In this document: positions 1-11,059 of the stretch, one piece after another | Layout: each line of letters opens with the position of its first letter | How positions within the stretch are numbered: the first letter of the stretch is position 1 | Assembly (NCBI GenBank): GCA_021613375.1 | Contig: CM038715.1 | Location: 43,657,496 to 43,721,495, forward strand | Direction of reading: 5' to 3' | Length of the DNA stretch: 64,000 nucleotides | DNA from: Megaleporinus macrocephalus | Taxonomy: Eukaryota > Chordata > Actinopteri > Characiformes > Anostomidae | Translations under genes and position numbers: made by a program | The notes under the pieces: generated by a model | Databases searched by the model: none | Told to the model about the DNA's origin: nothing | What the model saw: the letters and a program-made list of their open reading frames with translations, nothing else

Positions 1-251
1 TACAGTGGTAGTGGTGATGTTCACAGTGGTGGTGGTGGTGTTTACAGTGGTGGTGATGGTGTTTACAGTGGTGGTGATGATGTTTACAGTGGTGGTGGTG
101 ATGGTGTTTACAGTGGTGGTGGTGGTGTTTACAGTGGTGGTGATGGTGTTTACAGTGGTGGTGATGGTGTTTACAGTGGTGGTGGTGGTGTTTACAGTGG
201 TGGTGATGATGTTTACAGTGGTGGTGATGGTGTTTACAGTGGTGGTGATGG
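1..251 (+). repeat. 21-bp minisatellite, ACAGTGGTGGTGATGG family (array 1)
   Basis: Tandem copies of a unit close to TTTACAGTGGTGGTGATGG, mostly 21 bp with 18- and 24-bp variants. It enters from beyond the left edge of the window and runs directly into the left end of an ACAGTGG element. The open frame through it (repeats of VFTVVVM) arises because length variants differ by 3 bp. Confidence 0.95.
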
Positions 252-465
252 TAACCAGGGGTCTCCATGTCTACAACACTAATCTACACATTGTATTTAC
301 TATGAAACCCACCAGTGAAGCTACACGTGTCTTCTGAGTTTATCTGGATGTTGATGGTAAAATGTGGAAGATCTGAAAATACTAGGTTTTCTTTGGGGAC
401 TATTTGAACCTCACAGCGTCCTGCATGTATCCCTCCACCATGAATGGAGTTTAAGACTGAGATCC
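252..465 (+). mobile_element. ACAGTGG element, copy 1, 3'-truncated
   Basis: The first about 210 bp of a short repeat that recurs at 2.9, 15.5, 15.8, 36.4, 38.4 and 57.6 kb. It starts just after the minisatellite with GGTAACCAGGGGTCTCCATG and breaks off after GAGTTTAAGACTGAGATC, where full copies continue. It carries no coding capacity and is probably a non-autonomous DNA transposon. Assignment to a superfamily is not possible by eye. Confidence 0.75.
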
Positions 466-655
466 AAAGGAGGATGGGTCCCCCCTTTGTGAGTCTATGG
501 TTTGCTCACCGGGGGGTTTCTCATGGTTTTTCTGTGATTTCTATATGCTTATTTATGCTCTGTTGAACTTTTGTGATCACTAAATTTCTGTAAAGCTGCT
601 TTGCAACGACATCAGTTGTTAAAAGCTCTACACAAATACATTTGATTTGATTTGA
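466..655 (+). mobile_element. Retrotransposon 3' tail fragment
   Basis: The segment ends in GTAAAGCTGCTTTGCAACGA, then CTACACAAATACATTTGATTTGATTTGA. This is the form of a common teleost non-LTR/SINE-type 3' end (…AAAGCTGCTTTG…TACAAATAAA-(TTGA)n). Related tails occur at 33.4 kb and, reversed, at 50.6 kb. The family name is not certain. Confidence 0.6.
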
Positions 656-699
656 GAAGCTTCTTCCCATCACACCGCTGAACATTACACACTACTTTC

Positions 700-2762
700 T
701 GGATACAGTCTACTACATACATACATCCATATCCAGATGTTCTCTCACTCTTCTTTCTCTGTACAGTCTACTACATACATCCATATCCAGATGTTCTCTC
801 ACTCTTCCTTCTCTGTACAGTCTACTACATACATACATCCAGATCCAGATGTTCTCTCACTCTTCTTTCTCTGTAGAGTCTACTACATACATACATCCAT
901 ATCCAGATGTTCTCTCACTCTTCCTTCTCTGTACAGTCTACTACATACATACATCCAGATCCAGATGTTCTCTCACTCTTCTTTCTCTGTACAGTCTACT
1001 ACATACATACATCCATATCCAGATGTTCTCTCACTCTTCTTTCTCTGTACAGTCTCCTACATACATACATCCATATCCAGATGTTCTCTCACTCTTCTTT
1101 CTCTGTACAGTCTACTACATACATCCATATGCAGATGTTCTCTCACTCTTCTTTCTCTGTACAGTCTACTACATACATACATCCATATCCAGATGTTCTC
1201 TCACTCTTCTTTCTCTGTACAGTCTACTACATACATACATCCATATCCAGATGTTCTCTCACTCTTCTTTCTCTGTACAGTCTACTACATACATACATCC
1301 ATATCCAGATGTTCTCTCACTCTTCTTTCTCTGTACAGTCTACTACATACATACATCCATATCCAGATGTTCTCTCACTCTTCTTTCTCTGTACAGTCTA
1401 CTACATACATACACCCATATCCAGATGTTCTCTCACTCTTCTTCTCTGTACAGTCTACTACATACATACATCCATATCCAGATGTTCTCTCACTCTTCTT
1501 TCTCTGTACAGTCTACTACATACATACATCCATATCCAGATGTTCTCTCACTCTTCTTTCTCTGTACAGTCTACTACATACATCCATATGCAGATGTTCT
1601 CTCTCTTCTTTCTCTGTACAGTCTACTACATACATCCATATCCAGATGTTCTCTCACTCTTCTTTCTCTGTACAGTCTACTACATACATCCATATCCAGA
1701 TGTTCTCTCACTCTTCTTTCTCTGTACAGTCTACTACATACATCCATATGCAGATGTTCTCTCTCTTCTTTCTCTGTACAGTCTACTACATACATCCATA
1801 TCCAGATGTTCTCTCACTCTTCTTTCTCTGTACAGTCTACTACATACATCCATATGCAGATGTTCTCTCTCTTCTTTCTCTGTACAGTCTACTACATACA
1901 TCCATATCCAGATGTTCTCTCACTCTTCTTTCTCTGTACAGTCTACTACATACATCCATATCCAGATGTTCTCTCACTCTTCTTTCTCTGTAGAGTCTAC
2001 TACATACACCCATATCCAGATGTTCTCTCACTCTTCTTTCTCTGTACAGTCTACTACATACATCCATATCCAGATGTTCTCTCACTCTTCTTTCTCTGTA
2101 CAGTCTACTACATACATCCATATCCAGATGTTCTCTCACTCTTCTTTCTCTGTACAGTCTACTACACACATACATCCATATCCAGATGTTCTCTCACTCT
2201 TTTTTCTCTGTACAGTCTACTACATACATCCATATCCAGATGTTCTCTCACTCTTCTTTCTCTGTACAGTCTACTACATACACCCATATCCAGATGTTCT
2301 CTCACTCTTCTTTCTCTGTACAGTCTACTACATACATACACCCATATCCAGATGTTCTCTCACTCTTCTTTCTCTGTACAGTCTACTACATACATACACC
2401 CATATCCAGATGTTCTCTCACTGTTCTTTCTCTGTACAGTCTACTACATACACCCATATCCAGATGTTCTCTCACTCTTCTTTCTCTGTACAGTCTACTA
2501 CATACATCCATATCCAGATGTTCTCTCACTCTTCTTTCTCTGTACAGTCTACTACATACATACACCCATATCCAGATGTTCTCTCACTCTTCTTTCTCTG
2601 TACAGTCTACTACATACATCCATATCCAGATGTTCTCTCACTCTTCTTTCTCTGTACAGTCTACTACATACATACACCCATATCCAGATGTTCTCTCACT
2701 CTTCTTCTCTGTACAGTCTACCACATACATACATCCATATCCAGATGTTCTCTCACTCTCGC
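700..2762 (+). repeat. 54/58-bp minisatellite (CCATATCCAGATGTTCTCTC)
   Basis: About 37 tandem copies of a unit containing CCATATCCAGATGTTCTCTC, then TCTTCTTTCTCTGTACAGTC and a (TACA)n linker. The unit switches between 54 and 58 bp by gain or loss of one TACA. A rarer variant has GCAGATGTTCTCTCTCTTC. Open frames on both strands (up to 639 codons) are repeat artefacts with no recognisable domain. Confidence 0.96.
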
Positions 2763-2822
2763 TTTTAGAGGTGGACGTCTGGTTCCATTCACCACCACTG
2801 TGAACAGTTCTGACTGTATCTA
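2763..2822 (+). mobile_element. ACAGTGG element, right-end fragment
   Basis: The terminal about 50 bp of the element (GGACGTCTGGTTCCATTCAC … CCACTGTGAACAG), fused directly to the preceding minisatellite. It is followed by TTCTGACTGTATCTAGAA, a flank also found beside the copy at 57.9 kb. Confidence 0.7.
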
Positions 2823-2829
2823 GAATAGA

Positions 2830-2929
2830 GAGTTTCACTAACACTCAATCAGATTTTCACAGCAATGTTTAACGTCAGTACCTGACCCCACTAACACTCA
2901 ATCAAATCCTCACAGCAACGTTCAACATG
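2830..2929 (+). repeat. 53-bp minisatellite, two copies
   Basis: Two units of the 53-bp family (CTAACACTCAATCAAATCCT … CAGCAACGTTCAACAT), also present in gdf10 intron 1 and at 38.7 kb. The second unit runs without a break into an internal point of an ACAGTGG element. Confidence 0.8.
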
Positions 2930-3166
2930 GTAAAATGTGGAAGATCTGAAAATACTAGGTTTTCTTTGGGGACTATTTGAACCTCACAGCGTCCTGTATG
3001 TATCCCTCCACCATGAATGGAGTTTAGGACTGAGATCTTCTCTAAACTATCATAAACAGCGTCTCAGAATCAGACAGTGTATTTATAACATCTACTGTAA
3101 GAACTTTCTGTGAGGAGCTTTTAGAGGAGGACGTCTGGTTCCATTCACCTCCACTGTGAACAGACC
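2930..3166 (+). mobile_element. ACAGTGG element, copy 2, 5'-truncated
   Basis: Begins inside the element at TGGTAAAATGTGGAAGATCT and continues to the right terminal repeat CACCTCCACTGTGAACAG. The left about 110 bp is missing and replaced by the 53-bp minisatellite. Confidence 0.75.
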
Positions 3167-3775
3167 TGTGAGTTGCACTTCAATGAGTTGAGGTCCTGCT
3201 GGTCTTATCAGATCCACCTGATTCTGTTGCTTTAGTTAACTAGAGTTATAAACCTGGTGTATTAGCTGTTATGAAACCGTCTTGTATAAACTTGCTAACA
3301 TGCTTTTGGCCGGTAGTGTTTATAAGTTTCTATTATATAATCCAAAGCAGCATAAAAATAAAAACAGCATAAAAACATATTTACAAGTTACACGAGTAAG
3401 TAAAGATTAATTACAGAGAAAAATAGAGAAATAAGGAGAAATAACGTGTTGAGTAATGAATAATATGGTGCTGCGCTGCTGCGTTTGTTAGATTTGTACA
3501 AGCGGTCGGGTCATTTGAATAAGATTAAGATTTGAATAAGTCTGTTATACCGTCTGTTATAACCAACATGCTCTTTTATTAAATAAGAGACGCCGTTAAA
3601 GGGGCAGCCCGGCCTAAACGACACAGCTTGATATGTTATTTTCTCTTACAGTGAACTTGGCAAGTGAAGAACCTCACTACAGCAGAACCTGCAACGGGAT
3701 CTGCCAGGAACTCAAATAATAAAAAGATAAAATGACTCAGAACTAAATATCTAGAATAAGCAAAACAGGAAGAAG
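3167..3775. other. No gene seen
   Basis: AT-rich, apparently single-copy sequence between an element copy and a minisatellite. I see no coding frame of note, RNA gene or clear transposon end. Confidence 0.6.
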
Positions 3776-4572
3776 GGGTGAGAGGGTGGGAGGATGATGA
3801 TAGTTGCGGGAGAGTTGCTGGAGAGAGGGTGGGAGGATGATGATAGTTGCGGGGTGAGAGGGCGGGAGGTTAATGATAGTTGCGGGAGAGTTGCTGGAGA
3901 GAGGGCGGGAGGTTAATGATAGTTGCGGGAGAGTTGCTGGAGAGAGGGTGGGAGGATGATGATAGTTGCGGGAGAGTTGCTGGAGAGAGGGTGGGAGGAT
4001 GATGATAGTTGCGGGAGAGTTGTGGGAGAGAGGGCAGGAGGATAATGATAGTTTCGGGGTGAGAGGGCGGGAGGTTAATGATAGTTGCAGGAGAGTTGCG
4101 GGAGAGAGGGTGGGAGGATGATGACAGTTGCAGGAGAGTTGCGGGAGAGAGGGTGGGAGGATGATGATAGTTGCAGGAGAGTTGCGGGAGAGAGGGTGGG
4201 AGGATGATAATAGTTGCAGGAGAGTTGCGGGAGAAAGGGTGGGAGGATGATGATAGTTGCGGGAGAAAGGGTGGGAGGATGATGATAGTTGCGGGAGAGT
4301 TGCGGGAGAAAGGGTGGGAGGATGATGATAGTTGCGGGAGAGTTGCGGGAGAGAGGGCAGGAGGATAATGATAGTTGCGGGGTGAGAGGGCGGGAGGTTA
4401 ATGATAGTTGCAGGAGAGTTGCGGGAGAAAGGGTGGGAGGATGATGATAGTTGCGGGAGAGTTGCGGGAGAGAGGGCAGGAGGATGATGATAGTTGCGGG
4501 GTGAGAGGGCGGGAGGTTAATGATAGTTGCAGGAGAGTTGCGGGAGAGAGGGCGGGAGGATGACGACAGAGA
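3776..4572 (+). repeat. 43-bp purine-rich minisatellite
   Basis: Tandem units built from TTGCGGGAGAGTTGC, GGAGAGAGGGTGGGAGGATG and ATGATAG, with shorter versions lacking one block. The top strand is strongly purine-rich and the bottom pyrimidine-rich, so triplex or other non-B structure is possible. Open frames through it are artefacts. Confidence 0.93.
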
Positions 4573-5464
4573 GAGGGGTAAGGACATGCCCAAGTCCTAA
4601 CCACTGCCTCCTTGTCACCGTCCCAGTGGTTTGGGCACCGCCCTGTCTCAGGTTGCCGTTGGTGCCCGGAGGCCATGGTTTAAAATAATCTTACAGTAAT
4701 CTCAGCGTGAGAAATATTATATATATTGATTTGAGATCATTTCCCTTTACTGTGTCAGTCACTTCAGTTTAACAGTTCACAGTTCTGGATCCTCTTCTGT
4801 GTTATCACACTACAATACCCAGCATGCATTGCTCAAATACACCATTTACTACTGAGATCCAACAGCCATCAGCCATCCTGGCCAATAAAATCACCTTAAA
4901 TCAACTCAATATGTCTATTAAATCCTATTTTATAGTAATATTATAAGGTTATTTAACTTTATTTATCTTAAAGGGCCCATATGCATTTTCCTCTCAATTC
5001 AGTTTTATCCACAAAGAGGGTTCCTGTGGGTTCTATGTACCAAAAATGGTCATTATAAACATTTTCCATTCTCTCTTTATCCCTCAGACTGTTACTTTCA
5101 GGTCTGATATATGTAAACGAGCTTTGTTCTGATTGGCTGCCCTGCATCGTTGTATATAAACATCACTGATCAGATTAAAGGTGTTTTCACTTGCCAAGTT
5201 TTGCAGCGATGAAAGAGTTAATTAACACACACACCACAGTCTATCAGCCCACCCCCAAGGCAGTGATAGCCTTCCATAAGCCCCTCCCACCTTCAGGATA
5301 CATCATCAGAAGGGGGGCTTGGTCTTTAACGTGGAACTACGCCCTCTACAGGCGGCCGCAGCACCCGTGTGGAAGCTGAACATCCTGGTTATGAACAGAC
5401 GCAGCCGCGGTTAAAGTGTTCGCTCAAGCCGGAGTGACCCTTTAAGAAGGCGGTCAGGTGGTCT
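4573..5464. other. gdf2 downstream flank / probable 3' UTR
   Basis: Lies immediately 3' of the gdf2 stop codon on the minus strand. It probably holds the gdf2 3' UTR, but the end of the transcript is not visible. No other coding region is recognised; the 62-codon frame near 5191 has no support. Confidence 0.45.
4958..4963 (-). other. Candidate poly(A) signal for gdf2
   Basis: TTTATT on the plus strand reads AATAAA on the gdf2 strand, about 500 bp past the stop codon. It is a six-base match in AT-rich DNA, so chance occurrence is quite possible. Confidence 0.3.
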
Positions 5465-8430
5465 TTATCTACAGCCGCACTTAGCCACTTTCATCTCCTC
5501 GTACAGGTGCCGCACGGTGATCACGCCTTTGTCCTGGTACATGACCGTTAAGGGGTCCAGCTTTGTGGGGACGCAGCAGGCCTTGTTGGCTTTTTTGGGG
5601 TTGCTCAGGTGCATCAGGGTCTGGATGATGGCGTGTTTGGACGGGGTCACGTCGTTGGTCAGGGGGAACGAGCACACCCCCTTGCATTCGTAGGCCTCGT
5701 ACTCGGGCGGCGCCACGATCCACTGGTCCCAGCCGATGTCCTTGAAGTTGACCCTGAGCGAGGTTCTCCGGCAGTAGTTCTTCTGCGCCTGCCTCCTTCT
5801 CCTGGGGTGCCGATCCAGGTGGACCTCGTCGTCGCTGTCGTCGTCGTCGTCGCCCCCATCGCCGCCGTCCTCCAGGGCGTCCACCTTCAGCAAAAAGCTC
5901 TCGTCTTCGTGGGTCATCATCTCCTTCACCTCGCTGCTGGCTTTCCTCTTCCTGTTCTCCACGTCGTCGGAGAACACGATGAGAACCGGCGACGTGCTGT
6001 CCTCCAGGTTCAGGCTGATGTTGCAGCCACCTCCTTTAAATGACCCGCAGCCCCGGCGTTCCACCTCCACCTCCAGCTCACCCGCTCCGACCTGTGAGTC
6101 AAGCCAGCTGTGGACGGCGGCGGTCACGTCAAAGGCCTTCCAGGAGGGCGCTGGGTCACTGAGGTCCCTGCTGTCCAGGAGGTGCAGCGTCTCCTGGCTC
6201 TGCGTTTGCAGCACGTTGTAAACGTTAATGGAAACGAAGGCGTCGCCGCCGGCGACCGGGCCTCCCTCCCACTGCGTGAAGAGCCGCAGCTGGACCAGAG
6301 TGACCTCCTCGAAAGGAGGGACGGAGACGTTGAACAGTAGCCTGTGCGCCGTCTTGTTTCGGCCCCGAGCTGATTGGCTCACATCTGCAGACAAACGAGG
6401 AAACCAGTGAATTCTGTGTTTTGGATCACTGCGGTCAGTATCTCTCAATCCTAGTCCCTGTTAGTTTTATAGTATGGGATTATTATATCCTGGGATTATT
6501 TGTATGGTATGATTTTTGGCATGAAATGAATATAATCTGGGATTATTTCTGTCTTGGGATTTATATTATCTTGAGCTATTTGTATGGTTTGGTAAATATT
6601 GGTGTAATTTGAGATTATCTCTACAGTTTTTATACTTTTTATACTTTTTATACTTTGGTTTGCAGTATAGAATGAATATGCCGTGAGATTATTTCTCGGG
6701 TTTGTTTAATAACACATATTCAATACAACCTGGCATAGTTTCTACAGTATGTGTTACACTATGGGATTAATATAATCTGAGATTATTTCTGCAGTTTTTA
6801 GCCTGAGATTAATATAATCAGAGATTGATACAGTTTTATAGCTTGAGATTAATATAATATGAGATTATTGATAACGTTTTTATAGAATGAGATTAGTATA
6901 ATCTGAGATTATTGCTATAGTTTTTATAGCATGAGATTAATATAATCAGAGATTATTGATAAAGTTTTTATAGCATGAGATTAATATAATCAGAGATTAT
7001 TGATAAAGTTTTATAGCATGAGATTAATATAATCAGAGATTATTTCTACAGTTTTTTAGCCTGAGATTAATCTGAGACTGATACAGTTTTATAGCATGGG
7101 ATTAATATAATATGAGATTATTGATAAAGTTTTTTTAGCCTAAGATTAATATATTTAGATATATTAGTTTCTTTGTTTTATAGTGCTGATTTAATAAAAC
7201 CTGTGATAATTTTTATGGTTTGTTTTATAGTACAGGATTAATATAACCTGGGATTATGTCTATAGTTTGTTTTATAGTGCTGAATTAATAAAACTTGGCA
7301 TTATTTCTATGGTTTGTTATAAAGTGCAGGATTAATATAACCTGGGATTATTTTTATAGTTCGTTTGATAGCACAGGATTAATATAACCTGGAATTATTT
7401 CTATAGTTTGTTTGACAGTATGGGATTAATATAACCTGGGATAATTTCTATGGTTTGTTTTATAGTATGGGATTAATATAACCTGGAATTATTTCTATAG
7501 TTTGTTTTATAGTACAGGATTAATACAGATCTGGGATTATGTCTATAGTTTGTTTGACGGGATTAATATAACCTGGGATAATTTCTATGGTTTGTTTTAT
7601 AGTACGGGATTAATACAGACCTAGGATCATTTCTACTGTTTGTTTTATAGTATGGGATTAATATAGATCTGGGATTATGTCTATAGTTTGTTTGACAGTA
7701 CGGGATTAATATAGATCTGGGATTATGTCTATAGTTTGTTTGACAGTACGGGATTAATATAGATCTGGGATTATGTCTATAGTTTGTTTGACAGTACGGG
7801 ATTAATATAGATCTGGGATTATGTCTATAGTTTGTTTTATAGTGCTGAATTGATAAAATTTGGGATTATTTCTTTGGTTTGTTTATTAGCTCAGGAATGA
7901 TACACGGTAAAGGTAATTCCAGTTGATTGGCAGTTGAGAAACACTGCTTTACATAATTTCAGCATTTTCCCCAATCTAATACCTGAGTTAGGCTAAGGGT
8001 GGTCTCATGGTGGTCCCTGTTTTTCAACTGACACTATAACAAGTGGCTGACCAAGCGATGAATGGTGCTGTGTAGAAACAGTGCAGTGGTACCTGATGAA
8101 GTGGGTCAGTCTGGTCTTACCTTGTAAACGGAAACTGCGGATGACGTTGGAACGCGGGATGGACGACTTGTCCGAGGCGTATTTGTTGTACAGCTCCATC
8201 ATGAAGGGAGGAGGCTGAACCTTCCTGTGCTCCTGAGGAACCCCGGACAAGTTCAGCATCCTCAGAAAGTCTTCCTTCATGGTCCCCAAGATCTTCTCCA
8301 ACCTGGAATTCAGGTTGTCCTCCTCCCCCAGGTCGTCCTCCAGAGTCTGAACGACCTCCACTGACCTTCCTTTACAAGATCCGGCCAAACCGAGGCACAG
8401 GTAGAGCAGGAAACACGGAAATCCCTCCAT
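5465..8430 (-). CDS. gdf2: Growth/differentiation factor 2 (BMP9), two exons
   Basis: A secreted BMP-family ligand; in vertebrates GDF2/BMP9 signals to endothelium through ALK1-type and BMPR2/ActRII receptors. Exon 1 is 8121-8430 (310 nt) and exon 2 is 5465-6384 (920 nt). Donor CAAG|GTAAG and acceptor CTGCAG|AT join in phase to give 409 aa. The start at 8430 was chosen because it opens a hydrophobic signal peptide (MEGFPCFLLYLCLGLAGS); the frame stays open 50 codons upstream with two more ATGs but no signal sequence. The prodomain has NLSGVP and YASDKS..P.SN..RSF motifs typical of GDF2, an acidic run (about 277-289) and a furin-type RRRR site (298-301). The mature domain (302-409) has all seven knot cysteines, including KACCVPTKL and CGCR at the end. 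TSLRVNF and linkage to gdf10 favour GDF2 over the close relative BMP10. Confidence 0.94.
6420..7885 (-). repeat. About 47-bp AT-rich minisatellite in the gdf2 intron
   Basis: The single gdf2 intron (6385-8120, 1736 bp) is almost filled by diverged units containing GGGATTAATATAACCTGGGA and TTTCTATAGTTTGTTTTATA. Copies at 6.5-7.1 kb are more diverged (AGATTAATATAATCAGAGAT) than those at 7.2-7.85 kb. The four most uniform copies lie near 7650-7840. Confidence 0.9.
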
Positions 8431-9060
8431 TCTCGTAGCAACGGTCTCAATATTACGTGACTCTTCTAGGCTTAACTCTACGACTGGCTTCTTTCGGAGG
8501 AGAATCGTTGACGTTGGGATTCCCAATACGGAAGCCTTCGGTTGCGAGTTCACTCCCATACTCGGTACAGTAAACAGCACACGCTCGTCACGGCCAAAAT
8601 AGCAGCTCGGCTATTCTTATCTGGACCATTGATGCTATTTTTCAAGCTTTGTTATCGCTGGAGGGCTCGCGGTTAATGAAGTTTCTGTAAACAGTTGACC
8701 GACGTTGGGGGGATAATGAGTGAGACTCTGGAGATGCAGGAATGTCCAAGCCAGCTCTGGGAGGTCAGACGTAGCTGCCTGCCCTGATCCCACTTCATCC
8801 CGTCACATATTTGGAGGTGTTTTTTCATGAAATTGGAAGAATAAAGTTCACGTAGATGCAAAACCAGCTGCTTGGGAAACGTTCAGAGAGTCTCAAACAG
8901 GCATTGATCCACGTTTGATCCGCGTCCTGGTTGGTTTGAATGTTGGAGATTGATGGAGGGTGATTGGGTTGCAGGGCATTGGCTTGTACTCGGTCACTTT
9001 GTGGTTTGTCTCTCAAACAACTCATTAGATTTTGACTGGAGGGAATCTGTTGATGGAAAA
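8431..9060. other. gdf2 upstream region
   Basis: Sequence 5' of the gdf2 start codon, presumably containing its 5' UTR and promoter. An AGATAAG motif (GATA-factor type) lies on the gdf2 strand at 8616-8622, but one short match proves nothing. No clear TATA box was found. Open frames here have no family resemblance. Confidence 0.4.
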
Positions 9061-9149
9061 CTGAAGTGACATTAAAGAAATTCCATGTATTTACTAGAAA
9101 ATAACATATATACTACATAAACTATACATATACATATATAGTTACTGTC

Positions 9150-9265
9150 CAAATCAGAATCAAAATCACAACTTTACAGGAGAGAACAAAAACTGTCTTT
9201 TAATATAACTTTTAATGTAAGTTTCAAAGCTGTTTTGGAGCATTTCTATTGGTCCATTCATCTTA
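9150..9265 (+). repeat. Interspersed repeat with AGCTGTTTTGGAGC core
   Basis: Contains CAGGAGAGAACAAAAACT and AAGCTGTTTTGGAGCATTTC followed by TATTGGTCCATTCATC. The same core occurs reversed at about 10296-10345 and in plus orientation at 52705-52815; the leading part alone recurs near 21235 and 45650. It looks like a mobile-element remnant of unknown class. Confidence 0.6.
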
Positions 9266-9439
9266 TTTAAACAGTTTAATCAATGATGTAGAAAAATGGA
9301 GATATGTTCTACATACACAACCAGCTACCGAATAATTATCTAATAATTATCTAATATTTACATACACTTACTGACATTTAGACTTTAGAAACCTAATCAA
9401 TAATTACAGTTTACACAAGCACTGATGCCACTTTGATGT

Positions 9440-10245
9440 AGAGATGGAAGAATCGATCGGCTTGGTATGTATTGGTATCGGTCGATTTGTAATCAAAATA
9501 TGTGATCGGCCGATATTTCTCCAATTTAGCCGATCCCGAGAGCCGATCGATGGTGTTAAATAAATGAGCTTAATTTGTATTTCCAGCTAGAGTTTCATCC
9601 AGGAAGAGGGGCCATCCATAAAAACCCCTCCAGCCAGATCCCTGCAATTCCTATCTGAGCCACTAGGTGGAAACACACACCCTTTCAATTTCCACAGACT
9701 GACTAAAGCAGCGGCCCCGCGAGAACAGATTACGGCCTTCACCACATGTGCTGATAGAAAACATGTCGTCTGTCTGGCAGTGTTTACCGTATGTGATACA
9801 GACTCATCCAGGACGTTTTTAAAATTAGTAAAGTCAACATGTCTCGTAAGAACCAAGATAAAGACATTTAACTCTAATAATCTGATACTAATCTGATACT
9901 AATCTGATACAGCACTTCAGAGACACTACACAGCTGAACACAGTGAGTATCAGTAAACAGCAGAGCTAGAACACACAGCTAACACAAAACAAACAACCCA
10001 GAACACCTACAGACCAGATCTGACCGGTACCAACAGAACAGCAGCAGAAACAGCCAGAGAGCTAAAGAACCACAGCCAGAGTGATTGAGTTTATAGTTCT
10101 AGATAACCGTGTTTCATGACTTGCTTGCACTAATAATTGCATGTAGCCTGCTGTGGCATATAGCCCCGCCCTCGATCGGTATCAGCTATTGGCTAATCAT
10201 GTTGATTCGGGCTCAAGTCCTGATCGGTCCATCTATATACATCCA
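9440..10245. mobile_element. Possible degraded DNA transposon (GATCGG-rich ends)
   Basis: The left end has repeated ATCGG/CCGAT words (GATCGGCTTGGTATG, TATCGGTCGATTTG, GATCGGCCGAT); the right end has CTCGATCGGTATCAGC and TGATCGGTCC. Such ends are common on hAT-type elements in fish genomes. The 89-codon minus frame at 9587-9856 has no transposase motif I can recognise. Boundaries and class are uncertain. Confidence 0.35.
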
Positions 10246-10295
10246 ATGTCCAATCAGTGACATCAGTTCAATGCAGCAGCTGCTGTGTTTTTATG

Positions 10296-10345
10296 TTGTG
10301 GAAACATCTCATGATGAATGGACCAATAGAAATGCTCCAAAATAG
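10296..10345 (-). repeat. Inverted copy of the AGCTGTTTTGGAGC-core repeat
   Basis: GATGAATGGACCAATAGAAA then TGCTCCAAAATAGCTTGG is the reverse complement of the core at 9225-9265. The two copies flank the candidate DNA transposon at 9440-10245 in inverted orientation. Confidence 0.6.
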
Positions 10346-10403
10346 CTTGGAAAACATTCTGAAATTCAGATACTTGTTTTTCATTGGACAGCAACGATAT
10401 ATA

Positions 10404-10562
10404 TACAGTTGTGCTCATAAGTTTACATACCCTGGTAGAATTTGTAATTATTTATAGTTTTGGTCAGAGGTTGGGTCAAGCCATTTATTATCTAACAATT
10501 GTTTTTGCTCTTTTTTGAATCATAATGATAATAGAAACTACCCAAATGACCCTGATCAAGTT
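10404..10562 (+). mobile_element. Tc1-like transposon, terminal fragment
   Basis: A TA dinucleotide is followed by CAGTTGTGCTCATAAGTTTA and CATACCCTGG, a terminal inverted repeat form typical of fish Tc1-like elements, and further in by GAAACTACCCAAATGACCCT. Only one end is present; the transposase part is absent and the fragment runs into an ATT microsatellite. Confidence 0.75.
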
Positions 10563-10619
<57 letters not shown>

Positions 10620-10640
10620 GTAGTAGTAGTAGTATTATTA
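10563..10640 (+). repeat. (ATT)n / (AGT)n microsatellite
   Basis: About 18 ATT triplets followed by a short run of AGT and more ATT; GT-rich sequence continues to about 10695. Confidence 0.97.
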
Positions 10641-11059
10641 TTGTGTGTGTTGTATTAGTATTATGTGTGGGTGTGGGTGTGTGTTTGTGTGTTTGTAAAT
10701 ATATTATATGCTTGTTATTGCTGTTAAGTTCTGTGTATTGGCCATCATGCAGGGGTCAAGACTGAACTTTGGAGGTGAGTCTCCTGAGAAGAACTAAAGC
10801 TGAAATGAAGGTCCAGAGTGGAAACACTAAACACTGCAACACCTGATATTAGGTTTGGTTGTTGAGGCCTATGTGTGATTTTCTGTTGATCTGATAGTTA
10901 AATAAACGGTCGAACATCTAAGGAGTTCGTACTGCTGCCGTCACCACTTCCATCATTAATGAAGAACAGAACGTTCCAGAGGAGGTCAGCTAGGTCCGAG
11001 CTGTGACCCAGGCCTGTGTCCTTCATGAGCAGTCCCACTATTTCTCCATAACGTTCCAT
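10641..11059. other. No gene seen
   Basis: A GT-rich start, then non-coding sequence without a recognisable element or gene. Confidence 0.5.

Noticed and set aside
737..2823. Open frames of 400-640 codons across the 54-bp array
   Set aside because: All three plus frames are open at once and read the same repeat; there is no domain, no sequence complexity and no splice context.
5191..5379. Small 62-codon frame next to gdf2
   Set aside because: No homology I recognise, opposite strand in the probable gdf2 3' region, no splice or start support.
8431..8580. N-terminal extension of gdf2 using the ATG at 8580
   Set aside because: It would add 50 residues that lack a signal peptide and place the hydrophobic leader inside the protein; the ATG at 8430 gives a normal secretory start.
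9587..9856. Transposase fragment within the GATCGG-ended element
   Set aside because: No DDE, BED-finger or hAT-dimerisation motif could be recognised in the 89 residues.
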